A DNA stretch of 64,000 bases. Origin: Lepidostoma basale. Its lineage: Eukaryota > Arthropoda > Insecta > Trichoptera > Lepidostomatidae. The translations under genes were made by a program, and so were the position numbers. Location: assembly GCA_022606425.2 (NCBI GenBank), contig JAHDVF020001331.1, forward strand, positions 1 to 64,000. The letters run 5' to 3'. Shown one piece after another: positions 20,530 to 31,418 of the stretch (the stretch's first letter is position 1; each line of letters starts with the position of its first letter). The notes below the pieces were generated by a model, which ran no database searches, had not been told where the DNA came from, and saw nothing but the letters and a program-made list of their open reading frames with translations.

Positions 20530-20742
20530 CATGACTGCTGATGCTGACTTGGAGACCGTGGACGGCGAAGAGAAGTGCAGGGCGATCGCAACTACGGTAG
20601 AAGGATGATTTAAACAGACACGTTGAATAACCTGGATGCAGTCTGCACAGGGCAGAATGACACGAAAACAAATGGAGGTGGCCTTTGTCCAGGAGTAGAC
20701 GGGAATAGGCTGAGGAAGAAGAAGAAGAAGAAGATGTAAAAT
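20530..20742 (+). mobile_element. GAA LINE 3' end
   Basis: Matches 23940-24150 and 43930-44090 (CTTGGAGACCGTGGACGGCG, GGCCTTTGTCCAGGAGT, GGAATAGGCTGAGGAAGAAG), ending in (GAA)n. Confidence 0.6.
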
Positions 20743-20761
20743 ATTGATGGTTGAGGTAAAA

Positions 20762-21640
20762 CTAACTAACCATCACGCCATTTCCCCGGAGGGGTAGACA
20801 GAGAGGATGGGTCGCCACAGTACACTATCCTGGCATACCTCTCTAGCTTCCTCTACATTCATACAGCGAGTCATACACGCACGTCGATTCCTCCGACTTC
20901 TAACATGACCAATCTTTAAAATCTGATTAATTTGGTCATGCCATGTTTTCCTCGGTCTGCCTCGACTTCGTACCCCATTTACATCATTAAGGTATACTTT
21001 CTTAACCATTCTTTCTCCATCCATGCGTTCCATATGTCCGAACCAACGCAGCGATCCTTTCATAATTTTGTTCATAATACCTTCTTCCGCTCTACATTCC
21101 TTTCTTATATCAGCATTTGAGATTCTGTCGTATATCGTTCTACCACACATACGTCTTAGGGACCTCATCTCTACTGCATTTATTCTACTCTCATCCTTCT
21201 TCTGCCAGTTCCATGCTTCGCTTCCATACATTAGGGTTGGGACCAGAACTCCATTGTGAACGGCCGTTTTCGCTTTCATTGATAAATTCTTGTTTCCAAT
21301 AACTATTTTTAAAGCTCTATTCACTTTGTTACCCGCACCAACCCTTCTTTCGACGTCACTATCCGTTCGGGCATCTGCTGTGAACATGCTACCTAAATAC
21401 ACAAATTCCCTCACCTGTTCCAAGTTCTCTTCGTTCACACTTATATTACAAACTGTCATTTGCTCTTCCCTTTCGAAAACCATCACCTTTGACTTTCCGA
21501 CATTCATCATTAAATCATTTGACTTGCATACCTCAAACATTCTCGACACCAAGACTTGTAATTCGTCCGCACTATCCGCAACGAGAACGGCATCGTCCGC
21601 GTAAAGCAGACAGTTTACAGACAGATCACTCATCTTAGCA
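20762..21640 (-). mobile_element. TTAG LINE: longest copy, open RT C-terminal frame of 286 codons
   Basis: The frame 20773-21633 (-) is uninterrupted. It opens inside the RT palm: LLYADDAVLVADS puts the catalytic YADD at residues 11-14. The thumb-like EQVREFVYLGSMFTAD, VERRVGAGNKVNRAL and LMYGSEAWNWQKKDESRI follow, then the C-terminal GRPRKTWHDQINQ / NRRACMTRCMNVEEAREVC. It ends with the hairpin loop TCCG and a two-unit CTAA tail. The fingers and endonuclease are missing, so this is a 5'-truncated insertion, but a recent one. Clade is uncertain (RTE-like C-terminus). Confidence 0.85.
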
Positions 21641-21709
21641 CCAGCATGGTTTTATAAATTGAATAATGGGTATTACGCTGATTCGGACATATGTGAGCTA
21701 ATTTAGTAG

Positions 21710-21875
21710 GGAGTGTTTAATAGTTATAAATATAAAACTGGGGTTGAGAGATATAGTAGTCGAGATCGACTGAGAAAAATATGGCATGTCTAAATTAATC
21801 AAATACAAAAAAACGAACACGTTCAGAGTCAAAGTATAATAATCAAAGAGCGTGCCTTACATCTTCAGAATCTTG
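21710..21875 (+). mobile_element. Decayed TTAG LINE fragment
   Basis: AAAATATGGCATGTCTAAAT and AACACGTTCAGAGTC...AATAATCAAAGAGCGTGCC parallel the WHDQINQ...VRSRNNRRAC coding region at low similarity. Confidence 0.4.
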
Positions 21876-21918
21876 TATGGTAAATGAAAAAAGAAACGAC
21901 TTCTGTTCAAATTTTAAT

Positions 21919-22110
21919 TGTATCTCAATAGAGACGAAGACGTAAACTGGAAACTGAACATGGATGATCAAGGTGTTTACAGGACTTATGACCTGTCATT
22001 GGTTGGGTTAAGCGCACGCTTTATGTAATTACAACATTCCCCATTCCACCTTTGTTATTTGTGATCATGCATGACAAATTTTTGGAAGATGTATATATAC
22101 TTCAAAATCT
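21919..22110 (+). repeat. Interspersed repeat, uninterrupted copy
   Basis: From TTGTATCTCAATAGAGACGAAG through ACAGGACTTATGACCTGTCATT, GTTAAGCGCACGCTTTATG and CAACATTCC to GACAAATTTTTGGAAG. The same order recurs at 51759-52110, where a SINE body interrupts it. Nature unknown; non-coding. Confidence 0.6.
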
Positions 22111-22458
22111 ATCTTTATCTTCACGTGGCAGTTTCAGTCAGCCATCTATGTAGATTTGGTTGCACTAGTGAATTTTTTCAAGAATTAACCTATAAAACCG
22201 ACCGTTCCGACTTCTGTTCATTTTCTATGCATAACGCATTACCGTAAGTATTTATTTAGAAAGCGAATAAATAATGCATATGAAAATATAATTATTTTAG
22301 AATTTCGTTCCCCTTATAATGACAGTGATAATTTTTTATAACAATATCTAAATCGACCATCGTCCTATATCATGCTATCGAAAAGACGAATTGGCTTTTG
22401 AATAGGATAGCTATGAAGTGATTTCGTGCTGCAATTTGGATCATAAAAAAAACATATG
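22111..22458. other. No recognised feature
   Basis: AT-rich flank of the previous repeat. Confidence 0.4.
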
Positions 22459-22468
22459 GATCCTAACT

Positions 22469-22660
22469 AACTAACTAACCATCACGCCGTCTTCCCGAAG
22501 GGGTAGGTAGAAAGAATGGACTGCCATACTTTTCTTTCCTGACATATTTCTCTCGCTTCCTCAACATTATACATCGTGTCATGCACGCGCGTCGATTTCT
22601 CTGACTCCCACGTGGCCGAAATTCAATATTTGATTTATTTGATCGTGCCACGTTTTCCTC
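22469..22660 (-). mobile_element. TTAG LINE, 192-base insertion with 10-bp target duplication
   Basis: GGATCCTAAC lies at 22459-22468 and 22661-22670. The insert is the last ~190 bases of the family, with two CTAA units beyond the duplication. The duplication ends in TAAC, the same unit as the tail, so tail-target pairing may have guided priming. Confidence 0.85.
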
Positions 22661-22670
22661 GGATCCTAAC

Positions 22671-23050
22671 ATAATTGTATTTGAAAAAAAACGTACTGAT
22701 TTTTTTCTTATAGTATTTTTTAATTTAAAATGTTTCTAAGGAAAAATCGTATCAGGTGATTCAAAAATGTTAAGATTAAGCCGTTTTTGCGAATTAATGT
22801 TTTAATTTGTAGGAAATTGAGGTAAGATTAGGATCTAGGTAGCTTAGATTGGTTCAATCTATCGAGCTTGTTGTGTTAATATTGCCCCGAGGTCACATGA
22901 CCGCGTGTTGCCCACAACATTCGCGCCTGTCTACTTTGAGCCAGTATCTCAAATGGATACATTATCGTTTATTATTGGCAGTTATAGTAGCTAGTGACAT
23001 CTCTTTCGCACTAGCGTCAGCTTCTACAACATGTGACTAGTGCCGCACTC
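22671..23050. other. No recognised feature
   Basis: One 63-codon ORF (22849-23040) without recognisable domain. Confidence 0.4.
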
Positions 23051-23054
23051 TTCA

Positions 23055-23130
23055 CTCGCAAATCGATTTAACGACGAAATCGATTTAAATCGATTTTTTA
23101 AAATCGATTTATTAATCGATTTTTTAAATC
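23055..23130. repeat. Cluster of AATCGATTT palindromes
   Basis: Six or so ATCGAT-centred palindromes in about 75 bases, spaced irregularly. Low complexity; origin unknown. Confidence 0.5.
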
Positions 23131-23144
23131 ATTTTTCATAAAAT

Positions 23145-23690
23145 AAGATGGCAGTGCACAATAGTATTAACCGATCCTTATGTATGGAAGCGAAGTATGA
23201 AACTTGCAAAATAATAACGAAGTTAAAAGAAATGGAAATCAGATCTCTTAGGTGAATGTATGTTTAATTATGATTATTTATAGTTTCTAGATAGATAAGG
23301 TTTATATTTGTCATTAATTTGTGTTGTGGATACACAGTTGAATGCTTTAAATATTTCATTTTAAGAAATAATTTTTTTTTCACTTGGATAGATGGAACGA
23401 ATGGATGAGGGAAGAATGGTTAAAAATATATGCACAAGTAGTGTGAATGGAAAAATAAGTCGAGGAAGGCCAATGAAGGCATGGAATAACCAAATGAATT
23501 AATTAGTGAAAGGCGGCGAAATTAATCGATTAATCAATTACCGAATCGACGAGCGTGCATGTCACGATGTGTGAATGTAAGAAGATGTAAGAAGAAGCGT
23601 GAGAGTTCTGTCAAAATAGAACAGTGTTGCGGTCCATCAACTCTGGCTACCTTTCCAGGGAAACGGCGCGATGGTTAGTTATTTTTTTTT
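23145..23690 (+). mobile_element. TTAG LINE, badly decayed
   Basis: The YGSEV...ETCKI block at 23148-23262 is separated by 128 unrelated bases from MERMDEGRMVKNICTSSVNG at 23391 onward. The end CTACC-TTTCCAGGGAAACGGCGCGATGG is followed by TTAG. Confidence 0.65.
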
Positions 23691-23786
23691 TGTTTTTTAC
23701 AATCCTTTTCACAAACATGTTTCGGACAGCAGACTTCCTTTAATGATAACTTGATTGACAAAGGACGTAATTTTTTCTTCTTCAAT

Positions 23787-23902
23787 TAACTAACTAACTA
23801 ACCATCACGCTGTTTCTCTGGAGGGAAGGCAGGGGGATTAGACTGCCACACTATTCTATCCTGACATAACTCTCGCGCTTCCATTACATTCATACACAAT
23901 AA
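23787..23902 (-). mobile_element. TTAG LINE terminal fragment
   Basis: AACTAACTAACTAACC tail and about 100 bases of antisense 3' end, truncated at CATTCATACA. Confidence 0.7.
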
Positions 23903-23904
23903 AA

Positions 23905-24155
23905 TGATGAGGGGCAGGTCACTTGGCTAGAAGCTCAGATGAAAAATGGACAAGAAGACTGCTGACTTGGAGAACGTGGACGGCGAAGAGAAGTGCAAGG
24001 CGACCGCAACTACGGTGGAAGGATTATCTGAATTGACACGTCGGAATAACCTGGATGAAGTCTGCACAAGACAGAGTGACATGGAAGCGAATGGAGGAGG
24101 CCTTTGTCCAGGAGTGGACGGGAATAGGCTGAGGAAAAAGAAGAAAAAATGTTTG
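23905..24155 (+). mobile_element. GAA LINE 3' end
   Basis: GGGGCAGGTCACTTGGCTAG (GHVAR-type), AAAATGGACAAGAAGACTGC, then the shared 3' block ending GAGGAAAAAGAAGAAAAAA. Same family as 43090-44095. Confidence 0.6.
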
Positions 24156-24159
24156 TTAT

Positions 24160-24425
24160 ATCCATCCAAAGTGGCGTTGGGCGGGATACGTCGCTCGTGA
24201 CCCAGATAAAAAGTGGACAAGGCGACTGCTGTGTTGGTACCCGAGAAGGGCAAAGCGTGGAGTTGGGCGCCCACAGTTGCGTTGGCGCGATATCCGGAAG
24301 AGTGCGGGAAGAGTGCGGGAACATCTCAAAGAACTTCACTGGCTTAAAAGTCCAGAAAGAATCCAGTATAAACTCTGCTGGACCGTCTTCAAAAGCGTTA
24401 CATGGAATGGCACCAAGTTAGATAT
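24160..24425 (+). mobile_element. RTE-like LINE fragment
   Basis: Encodes DKKWTRRLLCWYPREGQSV and then LARYPEECGK in a broken frame. 24355-24420 is matched in antisense near 47055-47105. Confidence 0.45.
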
Positions 24426-24479
24426 CTGAACTCTGTATAACGGACAGCCTAAATATTATACAAGGAAATCTACACTTCG

Positions 24480-24785
24480 CTCGGTGAACTCCTCGGCAAT
24501 AGGAAGATTAGTTGAGCCGAAGCGTTGCCCCAGTACAAATTTCGGGGATCAAGCGTTCGCGGTAGCCGGTCCATCAGCTTGGAACAATCTCCCTTCACAC
24601 CTCAGATGCATAAATGATCCGACAGATTTCAGATCTTAACTGAAAACCCATCTTTTTCATATTTCATACCCAATTTAAACATTTATACTTTGTTCTACTA
24701 TACTTTTAAACCAATCGCGAACACGTCTAATGCGCCCTTGAGGTGATTACATCATAAAAACGACGCTTTAAAAGTGAGCATATAA
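24480..24785 (+). mobile_element. L2-like LINE 3' end
   Basis: One frame gives STLRSVNSSAIGRLVEPKRC, then NFGDQAFAVAGPSAWNNLP, a C-terminal motif of L2/CR1-type elements. The 3' UTR contains GCGCCCTTGAGGTGATTAC. Related copies are at 28800-28875, 45040-45180, 61640-62010 and 62590-62800. Confidence 0.6.
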
Positions 24786-24787
24786 AA

Positions 24788-25525
24788 CTAAACTAAACTA
24801 ACCATCACGCCATTTCCCCGGAGGGGTAGGCAGAGAAAATGGATCGCCACAATGGCCTGTCCTGGCATACCTCTCGGGCTTCCTCTATATTTATACCATA
24901 CATCGTACCATGCACGCACGTCGATTATTCCGACTTCGAATATGGCCGCCTTTTAGTAATTGATTAATTTGGTCATGCCATGTTTTCCTCGGTCGTCCTC
25001 GGCTTCTTTTCCCACTCACGCTGCTTGTGTACAACTTTTTAACCATTCTACTCTCATCCAATCGTTCCATGTGTCCAAACCATCTCAGGAATCTTTTTTT
25101 AATTTTATTCATGATGCAGTCATCTGCCTTACATTTCTTTCTTATTTCATCGTTCGGTATTCTATCATACAACGTTTTCCCGCACATTCTTCTTAGTGAT
25201 CTCATTTCTACGGTGTTTATCCTGCTTTCATCCTTCTTTTGCCAGCTCCAAGCTTCACTTCCATACACGAGGGTTGGCACTAGAACTCCATTGTGTACTG
25301 CCATCTTTGCTGCTGTGGATATTTTTCTATTTGCAGTAATGACTTTGAGGGCGCCATTTATTTTATTCCCAGCACCAACCCTTCTTTCGATGTCTTTCTC
25401 CATGTTTCCGTCTCTTGTAAACATGCTTTCCAGATACGTAAATTCAGTAACTTGCTCCAATTTCTCGCCCATCGCACTTATATCACAAATCGTCATACAG
25501 TCTTCTTTCTCGAAAACCTTTTTAT
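24788..25525 (-). mobile_element. TTAG LINE, 201-codon open frame
   Basis: The frame 24891-25496 (-) encodes MTICDISAMGEKLEQVTEFT, YLESMFTRDGNMEKDIERRV ... GRPRKTWHDQINQLLKGGHI. The tail is TAAACTAAACTAACC (a CTAAA variant). Loop TCCG in the 3' hairpin. Confidence 0.8.
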
Positions 25526-25534
25526 TATTATTAA

Positions 25535-25645
25535 GTGCCTGGATGCGGAAAACGCTCAGGATAGAAGGGAGTGGAAAATAAAAGGGGAGACCGAGGTCCA
25601 GGAGTGGACGGCTACAACAGACTGAAGAGGAAGAAGAAGGATGAT
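25535..25645 (+). mobile_element. GAA LINE terminal fragment
   Basis: CLDAENAQDRREWKIKGE then a TEVQEWTATTD stop, and GAGGAAGAAGAAGG. AQDRxxW is the usual RTE-like C-terminal motif. Confidence 0.5.
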
Positions 25646-25910
25646 ATCAATTTGGATTTGAATATTTGATGTGCTCTTATTTTTTACTCTTAATCTCCCC
25701 AAAGCGTCTTCTATCGCCCACTGCATAATATTGCCCACGTTATAATTCGTTAAACTAGATAATTCCGACAAGTTATCTTAATTTATTCGATGCATTTATA
25801 ATTGCCTTCGCCATCCTCTAGATAAGTGTCAATGATTGATGCATTTGCTCTGATTTGCAAATGCAAACACACGGACATAAGCAGTTTGACGCGTATTTTT
25901 TTTCCCTCTT

Positions 25911-26700
25911 AACCCTCCACAAGACATCCTTGCACGCCAAACAACTACATATTTGAAGGAAAAAAACATCGAATTAATGTCTCATTGCCCGTATTCACCT
26001 GATTTATCGCCTAATGACTTTTTATTGTTCCCCACTGTCAATGGCCGTTCACAATGGAGTTCTGGTCCCAACCCTTATGTATGGAAGCGAAGCATGGAAC
26101 TGGCAGAAGAAAGATGAGAGCAGAATAAATGCGGTAGAGATGAGGTCCCTAAGACGTATGTGTGGTAGAACGATGTACGACAGAATCTCAAATGCTGATA
26201 TTAGGAAGGAATGTAGAGCAAAATAAGGTATTATGAACAAAATTATGAAAGGTTCGCTGCGTTGGTTCGGACATATGGAGCGCATGGGTGAAGAAAGAAT
26301 GGTTAAAAAAGAATACGTTAACAACGAAAATGGAGTAAGGAGTCGAGGTAGACCGAGGAAAACATGGCATGACCAAATGAATCAAATTTTAAAGGTAGGT
26401 CATGTCAGAAGCCGGAAGAATCGACGTGCGTGTATAAATCGCTGTATGAATGTGGAGGAAGCTAGAGAGGTGTGTCAGGATAGAGTAGTGTGGCGGTCCA
26501 TTCTCTCTGCCTACCCCTGCGGAGAAACGGCGTGATGATTTGTTGTTGTTGTTGCCCACTGTCAAAAAAAAAGATGCGTGGACAGCGATTTTCATCACCT
26601 CAAGAAGCTGTTGAAGACTTTCAAAACCATGCTTTTGCAATATCAGATTCAGAGTGGAGAAAAATGTTCCAAAATTAGTTTGAACGTATGCAAAAATGTT
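25911..26700 (+). pseudogene. mariner transposase C-terminal half, split by a TTAG LINE
   Basis: Left part (to 26041): ARQTTTYLKEKNIELMSHCP, YSPDLSPNDFLLFP, the mariner catalytic-domain motif around the third catalytic Asp. Right part (26555-26680): KKKMRGQRFSSPQEAVEDF ... SEWRKMFQN, then an in-frame stop before FERMQKCLDLKGENF. The two parts are collinear in known mariners. The 5' half and both terminal repeats are missing. This mariner is distinct from the intact one at 47429-48744. Confidence 0.75.
26042..26554 (+). mobile_element. TTAG LINE inserted in a mariner gene, (GTT)n tail
   Basis: CCCACTGTCAA at 26031-26041 and 26555-26565 is an 11-bp target duplication. The insert encodes MAVHNGVLVPTLMYGSEAWN to the C-terminus, with one stop near 26226. 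The 3' end has hairpin loop TGCG and GGCGTGATGATT followed by (GTT)4 instead of (TTAG)n. Confidence 0.88.
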
Positions 26701-26794
26701 TAGACCTAAAAGGCGAAAATTTCTAAAAACAATAAAACACTTTGTTTCCAACTTGTTCGTTTCTGTTTCACTTTTTGTAAAAACTTAAAAGGCA

Positions 26795-26940
26795 ACCTTC
26801 GTATTTTACCTGTTCTCAAATACGAGTAGATGCCTATAAGTTTCAACGTGTTTGTAATGGCTTTTGAGAGAAATAAACTAATTTGAATTTGAATCATTTT
26901 TGCCTACCCCTCCGGAGAAACGGCGTGATGGTTAATTACT
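26795..26940 (+). mobile_element. TTTGA LINE 3' end joined to a TTAG LINE tip
   Basis: TTTTACCTGTTCTCAA ... GAAATAAACTAATTTGAATTTGAATC, then TGCCTACCCCTCCGGAGAAACGGCGTGATGGTTA. Both are sense-strand 3' ends. Confidence 0.55.
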
Positions 26941-26959
26941 AAGTTAGTTAATAATTGTT

Positions 26960-27600
26960 TCATTTTGTTTGTATATTTACAAGATATGGGCGAGTGGAGA
27001 GGGATATTGAAATAAGGGTTGGGGCAGGGAACAAAGTGAATGGTGCACTTAAAGTTGTCATCGCAAACAAATACCTATCCAAAAAAGCTAGAATGGCAGT
27101 GCACAATGGTGTTCTTCTACCGACCCTTATGTATGGAAGCGAAGCATGGAACTGTCAAAATAAGGATGAAAGTAGAATAAATGCAGAAGGAATGAGATCT
27201 CTTAGACGAATGTGTAGCTACTCTGAGTATGATAGAGTGTCGATTGAAAATATAAGAAGTGAATGCGGTGCGAATGATGGTGTTATGAACAAAATAATGA
27301 GAGGATCATCAAGATGGTTTGGACATATGGAAAGAATGAATGAAGAAAGAATGGTAAAAAAATTGTTAATGTTAACGATGTAAATGAGGAAAACGTGGCA
27401 CGATCAATTAAATCAAATATAGAATTTCGGCCGTGTGAGGAGTCAGAGAAATCGACGCGCGTGTATGACACGATGTATGAATGTTGAGGAAGCGAGAGAA
27501 ATATGTCAGGAAAGAAAAGTGTGGCAGTCCATTCTTTTTGCCTATCCCTTCGGAGAGACGGCGTGATGGTTAGTTAGTTAGTTAGTTAGTTTCATTTGTT
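26960..27600 (+). mobile_element. TTAG LINE with near-perfect target duplication
   Basis: Open from 26955 to 27383 (YGRVERDIEIRVGAGNKVNG ... GSSRWFGHMERMNEERMVKK), then frameshifted before the C-terminal block. Four TTAG units. GTTTCATTTTGTTT near 26957 and GTTTCATTTGTTT near 27589 flank it (one base difference). Confidence 0.8.
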
Positions 27601-27867
27601 TCTTTAGACATATAGAAGGTTATTCAAATTTTTATCCGATAGCGACCTGATTGTGTCAGATATCCTTAGCTAATCCCTAGCAGTCACTAGGAACAGATTG
27701 TCACTCTGATACAAACCAGATCTGCCTTGCACTAGATTTGTACGAGTATATACTAGTAGATAAAGATTGATCGATAAACAAATCAAAATAAACTATAATT
27801 TCATATAACCTACATACATTTTCAAGACCAATTTTGTGTCCAAACTCTTTGACTTCTTCTTCTTAAG

Positions 27868-28220
27868 TATCTAACTAACTAACCATCACGCCATTTCTCC
27901 GGAGGGGTAGGCAGAGAGGATGGATCGCCACACTGGCCTGTCCTGGCATACCTCTCGGGCTTCCTCTACATTCATACATCGTACCATGCACGCACGTCGA
28001 TTATTCCGACTTCGAATGTGGCCGCCTTTTAGTAATTGATTAATTTGTACATGCCATGTTTTCCTCGGTCGTCCTCGGCTTCTTTTTCCACTCACGCTGC
28101 TTGTGTACAACTTTTTAACCATTCTACTCTCATCCATTCATTCCATATGTCCAAATCATCTCAGGGATTCTTTTTTTAATTTTATTCATGATGCAGTCAT
28201 CTGCCTTACATTTTTTTGAC
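27868..28220 (-). mobile_element. TTAG LINE, SVSGKRS subfamily
   Basis: Three CTAA units, loop TCCG hairpin, and open frame 27886-28137 (MDESRMVKKLYTSSVSGKRS...). Ends in TTTTTTT within the KCKADD codons. Confidence 0.78.
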
Positions 28221-28985
28221 TACATACGACTCTTAGGGGGTACTACAATCCTGCAAAATCCCACCCGAAGTCAATTTTCAACGTCGTGCCTTCCCCTTGT
28301 ATGTACGAGTAGCAATCATGCGAATTATTTCTAATCCTCAAATGTATATACCATACATATAAAACAATATCGAATAATTCAATTACCATTGCTTGTATCA
28401 TTCAAAAACCTTGACTCTTTGACTTCACCTGGCGTTAGACAACCGATAAGAGCAGGCATGACGCATAACGTCACGTATACACACGTCTGATATCTTCGGT
28501 GTTTCTTTTCTTTGCATAGACCTTGAACTTTTTACAAGATTACCATGCAAGTCATCCAGTATCCAGTGTGTGTTAATCTTAATTATTTCTTAAAGTTATA
28601 TCATCCTTTCGGTTGAATTGGAAATGGCAAAGCATCGGTTATAGAATATTTAAATAATGATTAAATAAAACGATGTTTTTTTAACTAGTTCCACTTTTGT
28701 CTTTATTTCGACAGCGACCGAATTTCAAAATATCGCATAAAATATAATAAAACGGTTAACTGATTGCTGGTATCACATGCAGCTCTCATGACTAAAAACA
28801 TTGTCAAAGCGCCCTTGAGGTGAGCTATTCACGAAAACGGCGGAATACAAATTGGCGTAATTATTATTATTATTATTATAAAGCAAGAAAATGCAATAGC
28901 CAGCCAAATTCTAGAAGAGGAGTCTTTAAACGTTTCACTGTTGCTATGGTATACAATATATTAGAAAATTCACCACTAGTGTCAA
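28221..28985. other. No gene; traces of an L2-like tail
   Basis: 28800-28875 carries GCGCCCTTGAGGTGAGCTATTC and (ATT)n, matching the L2-like 3' UTR at 24730-24770. The rest is unrecognised. Confidence 0.45.
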
Positions 28986-29420
28986 TAACAAAGTAAGTGG
29001 TGCACTTAAATTTGTAATCGCAAACAAAAGCCTATCCAAAAAAGCTATAATAAAATGGCAGTGCCCAATGGTGGTTTTGTACCGACCCTGATGTAAGGAA
29101 GCGAAGCATGGAACTGATAAAAGTAGAATAAATGCAGTAGTAATGAGATCTCTCAGACGAATGTATAGAAAAATGTATATGATAGAATGTCGAATGAAAA
29201 TATAAGAAGTGAATGCGGTGCGAATGATGGTGTTATGGACAAAATGAAAGGATCATTAAGATGGTTTGGGCACATGGAAAGAATGGTAAAAAAAAGTATA
29301 TGTTAACGATGTACTATAAATGGAACATGAAATAGAGGAAGACCGAGAGGAAAACGTGGCAAGCTCAAATAAATCAAATATTAAATGTCGGCCACGTGAG
29401 GAGAGAATTTAGTGATGTTG
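28986..29420 (+). mobile_element. TTAG LINE, decayed, facing another copy tail-to-tail
   Basis: KVSGALKFVIANKSLSKKA, then frame-broken NENIRSECGANDGVMDKMKG and GPRGKRGKLK. The 3' hairpin is lost. Confidence 0.65.
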
Positions 29421-29454
29421 CGGAAGTGAAAGAAGTTCCAAAGGGAAAAGCGGA

Positions 29455-29920
29455 AAGAATGGACTACTACACTTTTCTTTCCTGACATTTTTCTCTCGCT
29501 TCCTCAATATTCATTTATCGTGTCATGCACGCGCGTCGATTTCTCCGACTCCTCAAGTGGCCGACATTCAATATTTGATTAATTTGATCGTGACACGTTT
29601 TCCTCGGTCTTTCACTATTTCTAGCTCCATTTACATCGTTAACATATATTTTTTTTTACCATTCTTTCTTCATTCATTCTTTCCATGTGTCCATCTTAAT
29701 GAACCTTTCATTATTTTGTTCATAACACCATCATTCGCACCGCATTTAATTATTATATTTTCATTCGACACTATCATACACAGAGTATGCGCACATTCGT
29801 CTAAAAGATCTTATTTTTACTGCATTTATTCTACTTTCATCCTTCTTTTGTCAGTTCCATGCTTCGCTTCCATACATAAGGGTCGGTATAAAAACACCAT
29901 TATGCACTGCCAACACCATT
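29455..29920 (-). mobile_element. TTAG LINE without tail
   Basis: Antisense of SSLLVYGSEAW... down to KVWxSI...; starts inside the AERMD / GGAAAGAATGGACTACTAC 3' block, so the hairpin and tail are absent. Confidence 0.65.
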
Positions 29921-30436
29921 GTAGATACAAAATAAATATTTAAACACATTTTATCTTGAATGTGGTCAGTTTTGATTGGCTTCTGTGTCCTGAAACATGT
30001 TTGTATATTAATAAATAAATAAAATTAGTATGCAAAAATAAAGTGTTACAAAGAAAGAAAAAAATATTATGTTATTTATACATAGTTAATTTTGCACATT
30101 CTTTTAATTCGTATCTACAGTTGTCAGCTTAAAGCTTCAATTTTATGATAAGAGTTTTCACTAGAAAATATAAATTATGATTCCATTATAATACTTAGGA
30201 AGTACATCTAATTTTGGAACACCGTATTTCACCGTATAAAGAGGAACGCACTAATGTGAATTGTTAAAATAAGACGATAGACGAACGAGCGTTGGATAAA
30301 ATATATTAGTTTGACGCCAATGGATAAAAAAAAATCGCAAATTAATATCAGCACCAAGCTTAACCCTTGAGTGACCCGCGAAATCAATGAGCTATAAATA
30401 ATGTATTTGGGGTTCTTATTTATTGACTAACTTATC
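29921..30436. other. No gene; possible Penelope-type end
   Basis: GGCTTCTGTGTCCTGAAACATG near 29970 resembles the GAAACATGT ends of Penelope-type repeats in degraded form. Confidence 0.35.
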
Positions 30437-30930
30437 AACCGCCTGTCATCCACTGCTGAACGTAGACCTCTCCCAATTAAATCTTCTTCTGTTTCTTCCT
30501 CAGCCTATTACCGTAAACTCCTGGACAAAGGCCTCCTCTATTCGCTTCCATGTCACTCTGTCCTTTGAAGACTGCATCCAGGTTATTAGGACGTGTCTGT
30601 TCAGGTCACCCTGCACTACTCTTTGCCGTTCACGGTCTCCAAGTCAGCAGTCTTCTTGTCCACTTTTCATCTTAGCTTCTGATTACGTGACCCGCCCATT
30701 GCCATTTTAGAGTCGCCACCCGGTGGATGATGTCAGAGACCCTTGTTCTTTCTCTCACCGTATCGTTTCTGACTTTGTCTCTTAGGCTTATTCCTAACAT
30801 GTCTCTTTCCATGGCTCTTTGGGTCCCTCGCAGTGTCTCGGCACTTTGCTTGGACAATGTAACAGTTTCAAGACCATAAGTACCAACTGGCAGAACGCAG
30901 GCTTCATAGACTTTTTGTTTCAGGTTGACC
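30437..30930 (-). mobile_element. GAA LINE, C-terminal half
   Basis: Starts with a KVQQWTT-type tip (30437-30478), then CTTCTTCTG and antisense of GRRLCPGVYGNRLRKK...; frame 30672-30857 encodes MSKQSAETLRGTQRAMERDM, LGISLRDKVRNDTVRERTRV. Same family as 43090-44095. Confidence 0.65.
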
Positions 30931-31418
30931 GCCTTTTAGTAATGGATTAATTTGGTCATGCCATGTTTTCCTCGAACGTCCTCGGCTTCTTCTTCCACTC
31001 ACGCTGCTTGTGTACAACTTTTTAACCATTCTACCTTATCCATTCGTTTCATATGTCCAAATAATCTCAGGGATCCTTTTTCAATTTTATTCATGATGCA
31101 GTCATCTGCCTTACATTTCTTTCTTATTTCATCGTTCGGTATTCTATCATACAACGTTTTCCCGCACATTATTCTTAGTGATCTAATTTCTACAGCGTTT
31201 ATCCTGCTTTCATCCTTCTTTTTCCAGCTCCAAGCTTCACTTCCATACACGAGGGTTGGCACTAGATCTCCATTGTGTGCTACCATCTTTGCTTATGTGG
31301 ATATATTTCTATTTGCAGTAATGACTTTGAGTGCGCCATTTATTTTATTCCCAGCACCAACCCTTCTTTCGATGTCTTTCTCCATTTTTCCGTCTCTTGT
31401 AAACATGCTTTCCCATAC
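30928..31418 (-). mobile_element. TTAG LINE lacking its 3' end
   Basis: Antisense of DVRGRP..., MNKIEKGSLRLFGHMKRMD, NDEIRKKCKADD, LVYGSEAWSWKKKDESRINAVEIRSLRIMC and ERRVGAGNKING. Joined directly to the GAA LINE on its 3' side. Confidence 0.7.

Noticed and set aside
23055..23130. Cluster of transcription-factor sites (ATCGAT, DREF-like)
   Set aside because: The DREF core TATCGATA is not matched and no gene is near; low-complexity DNA is simpler.
24960..25196. Antisense ORFs repeated at several loci (HVMPCFPRSSSASFPTHAA type)
   Set aside because: Conserved only because they are the complement of the TTAG LINE C-terminus; the sense frame carries the RT motifs.
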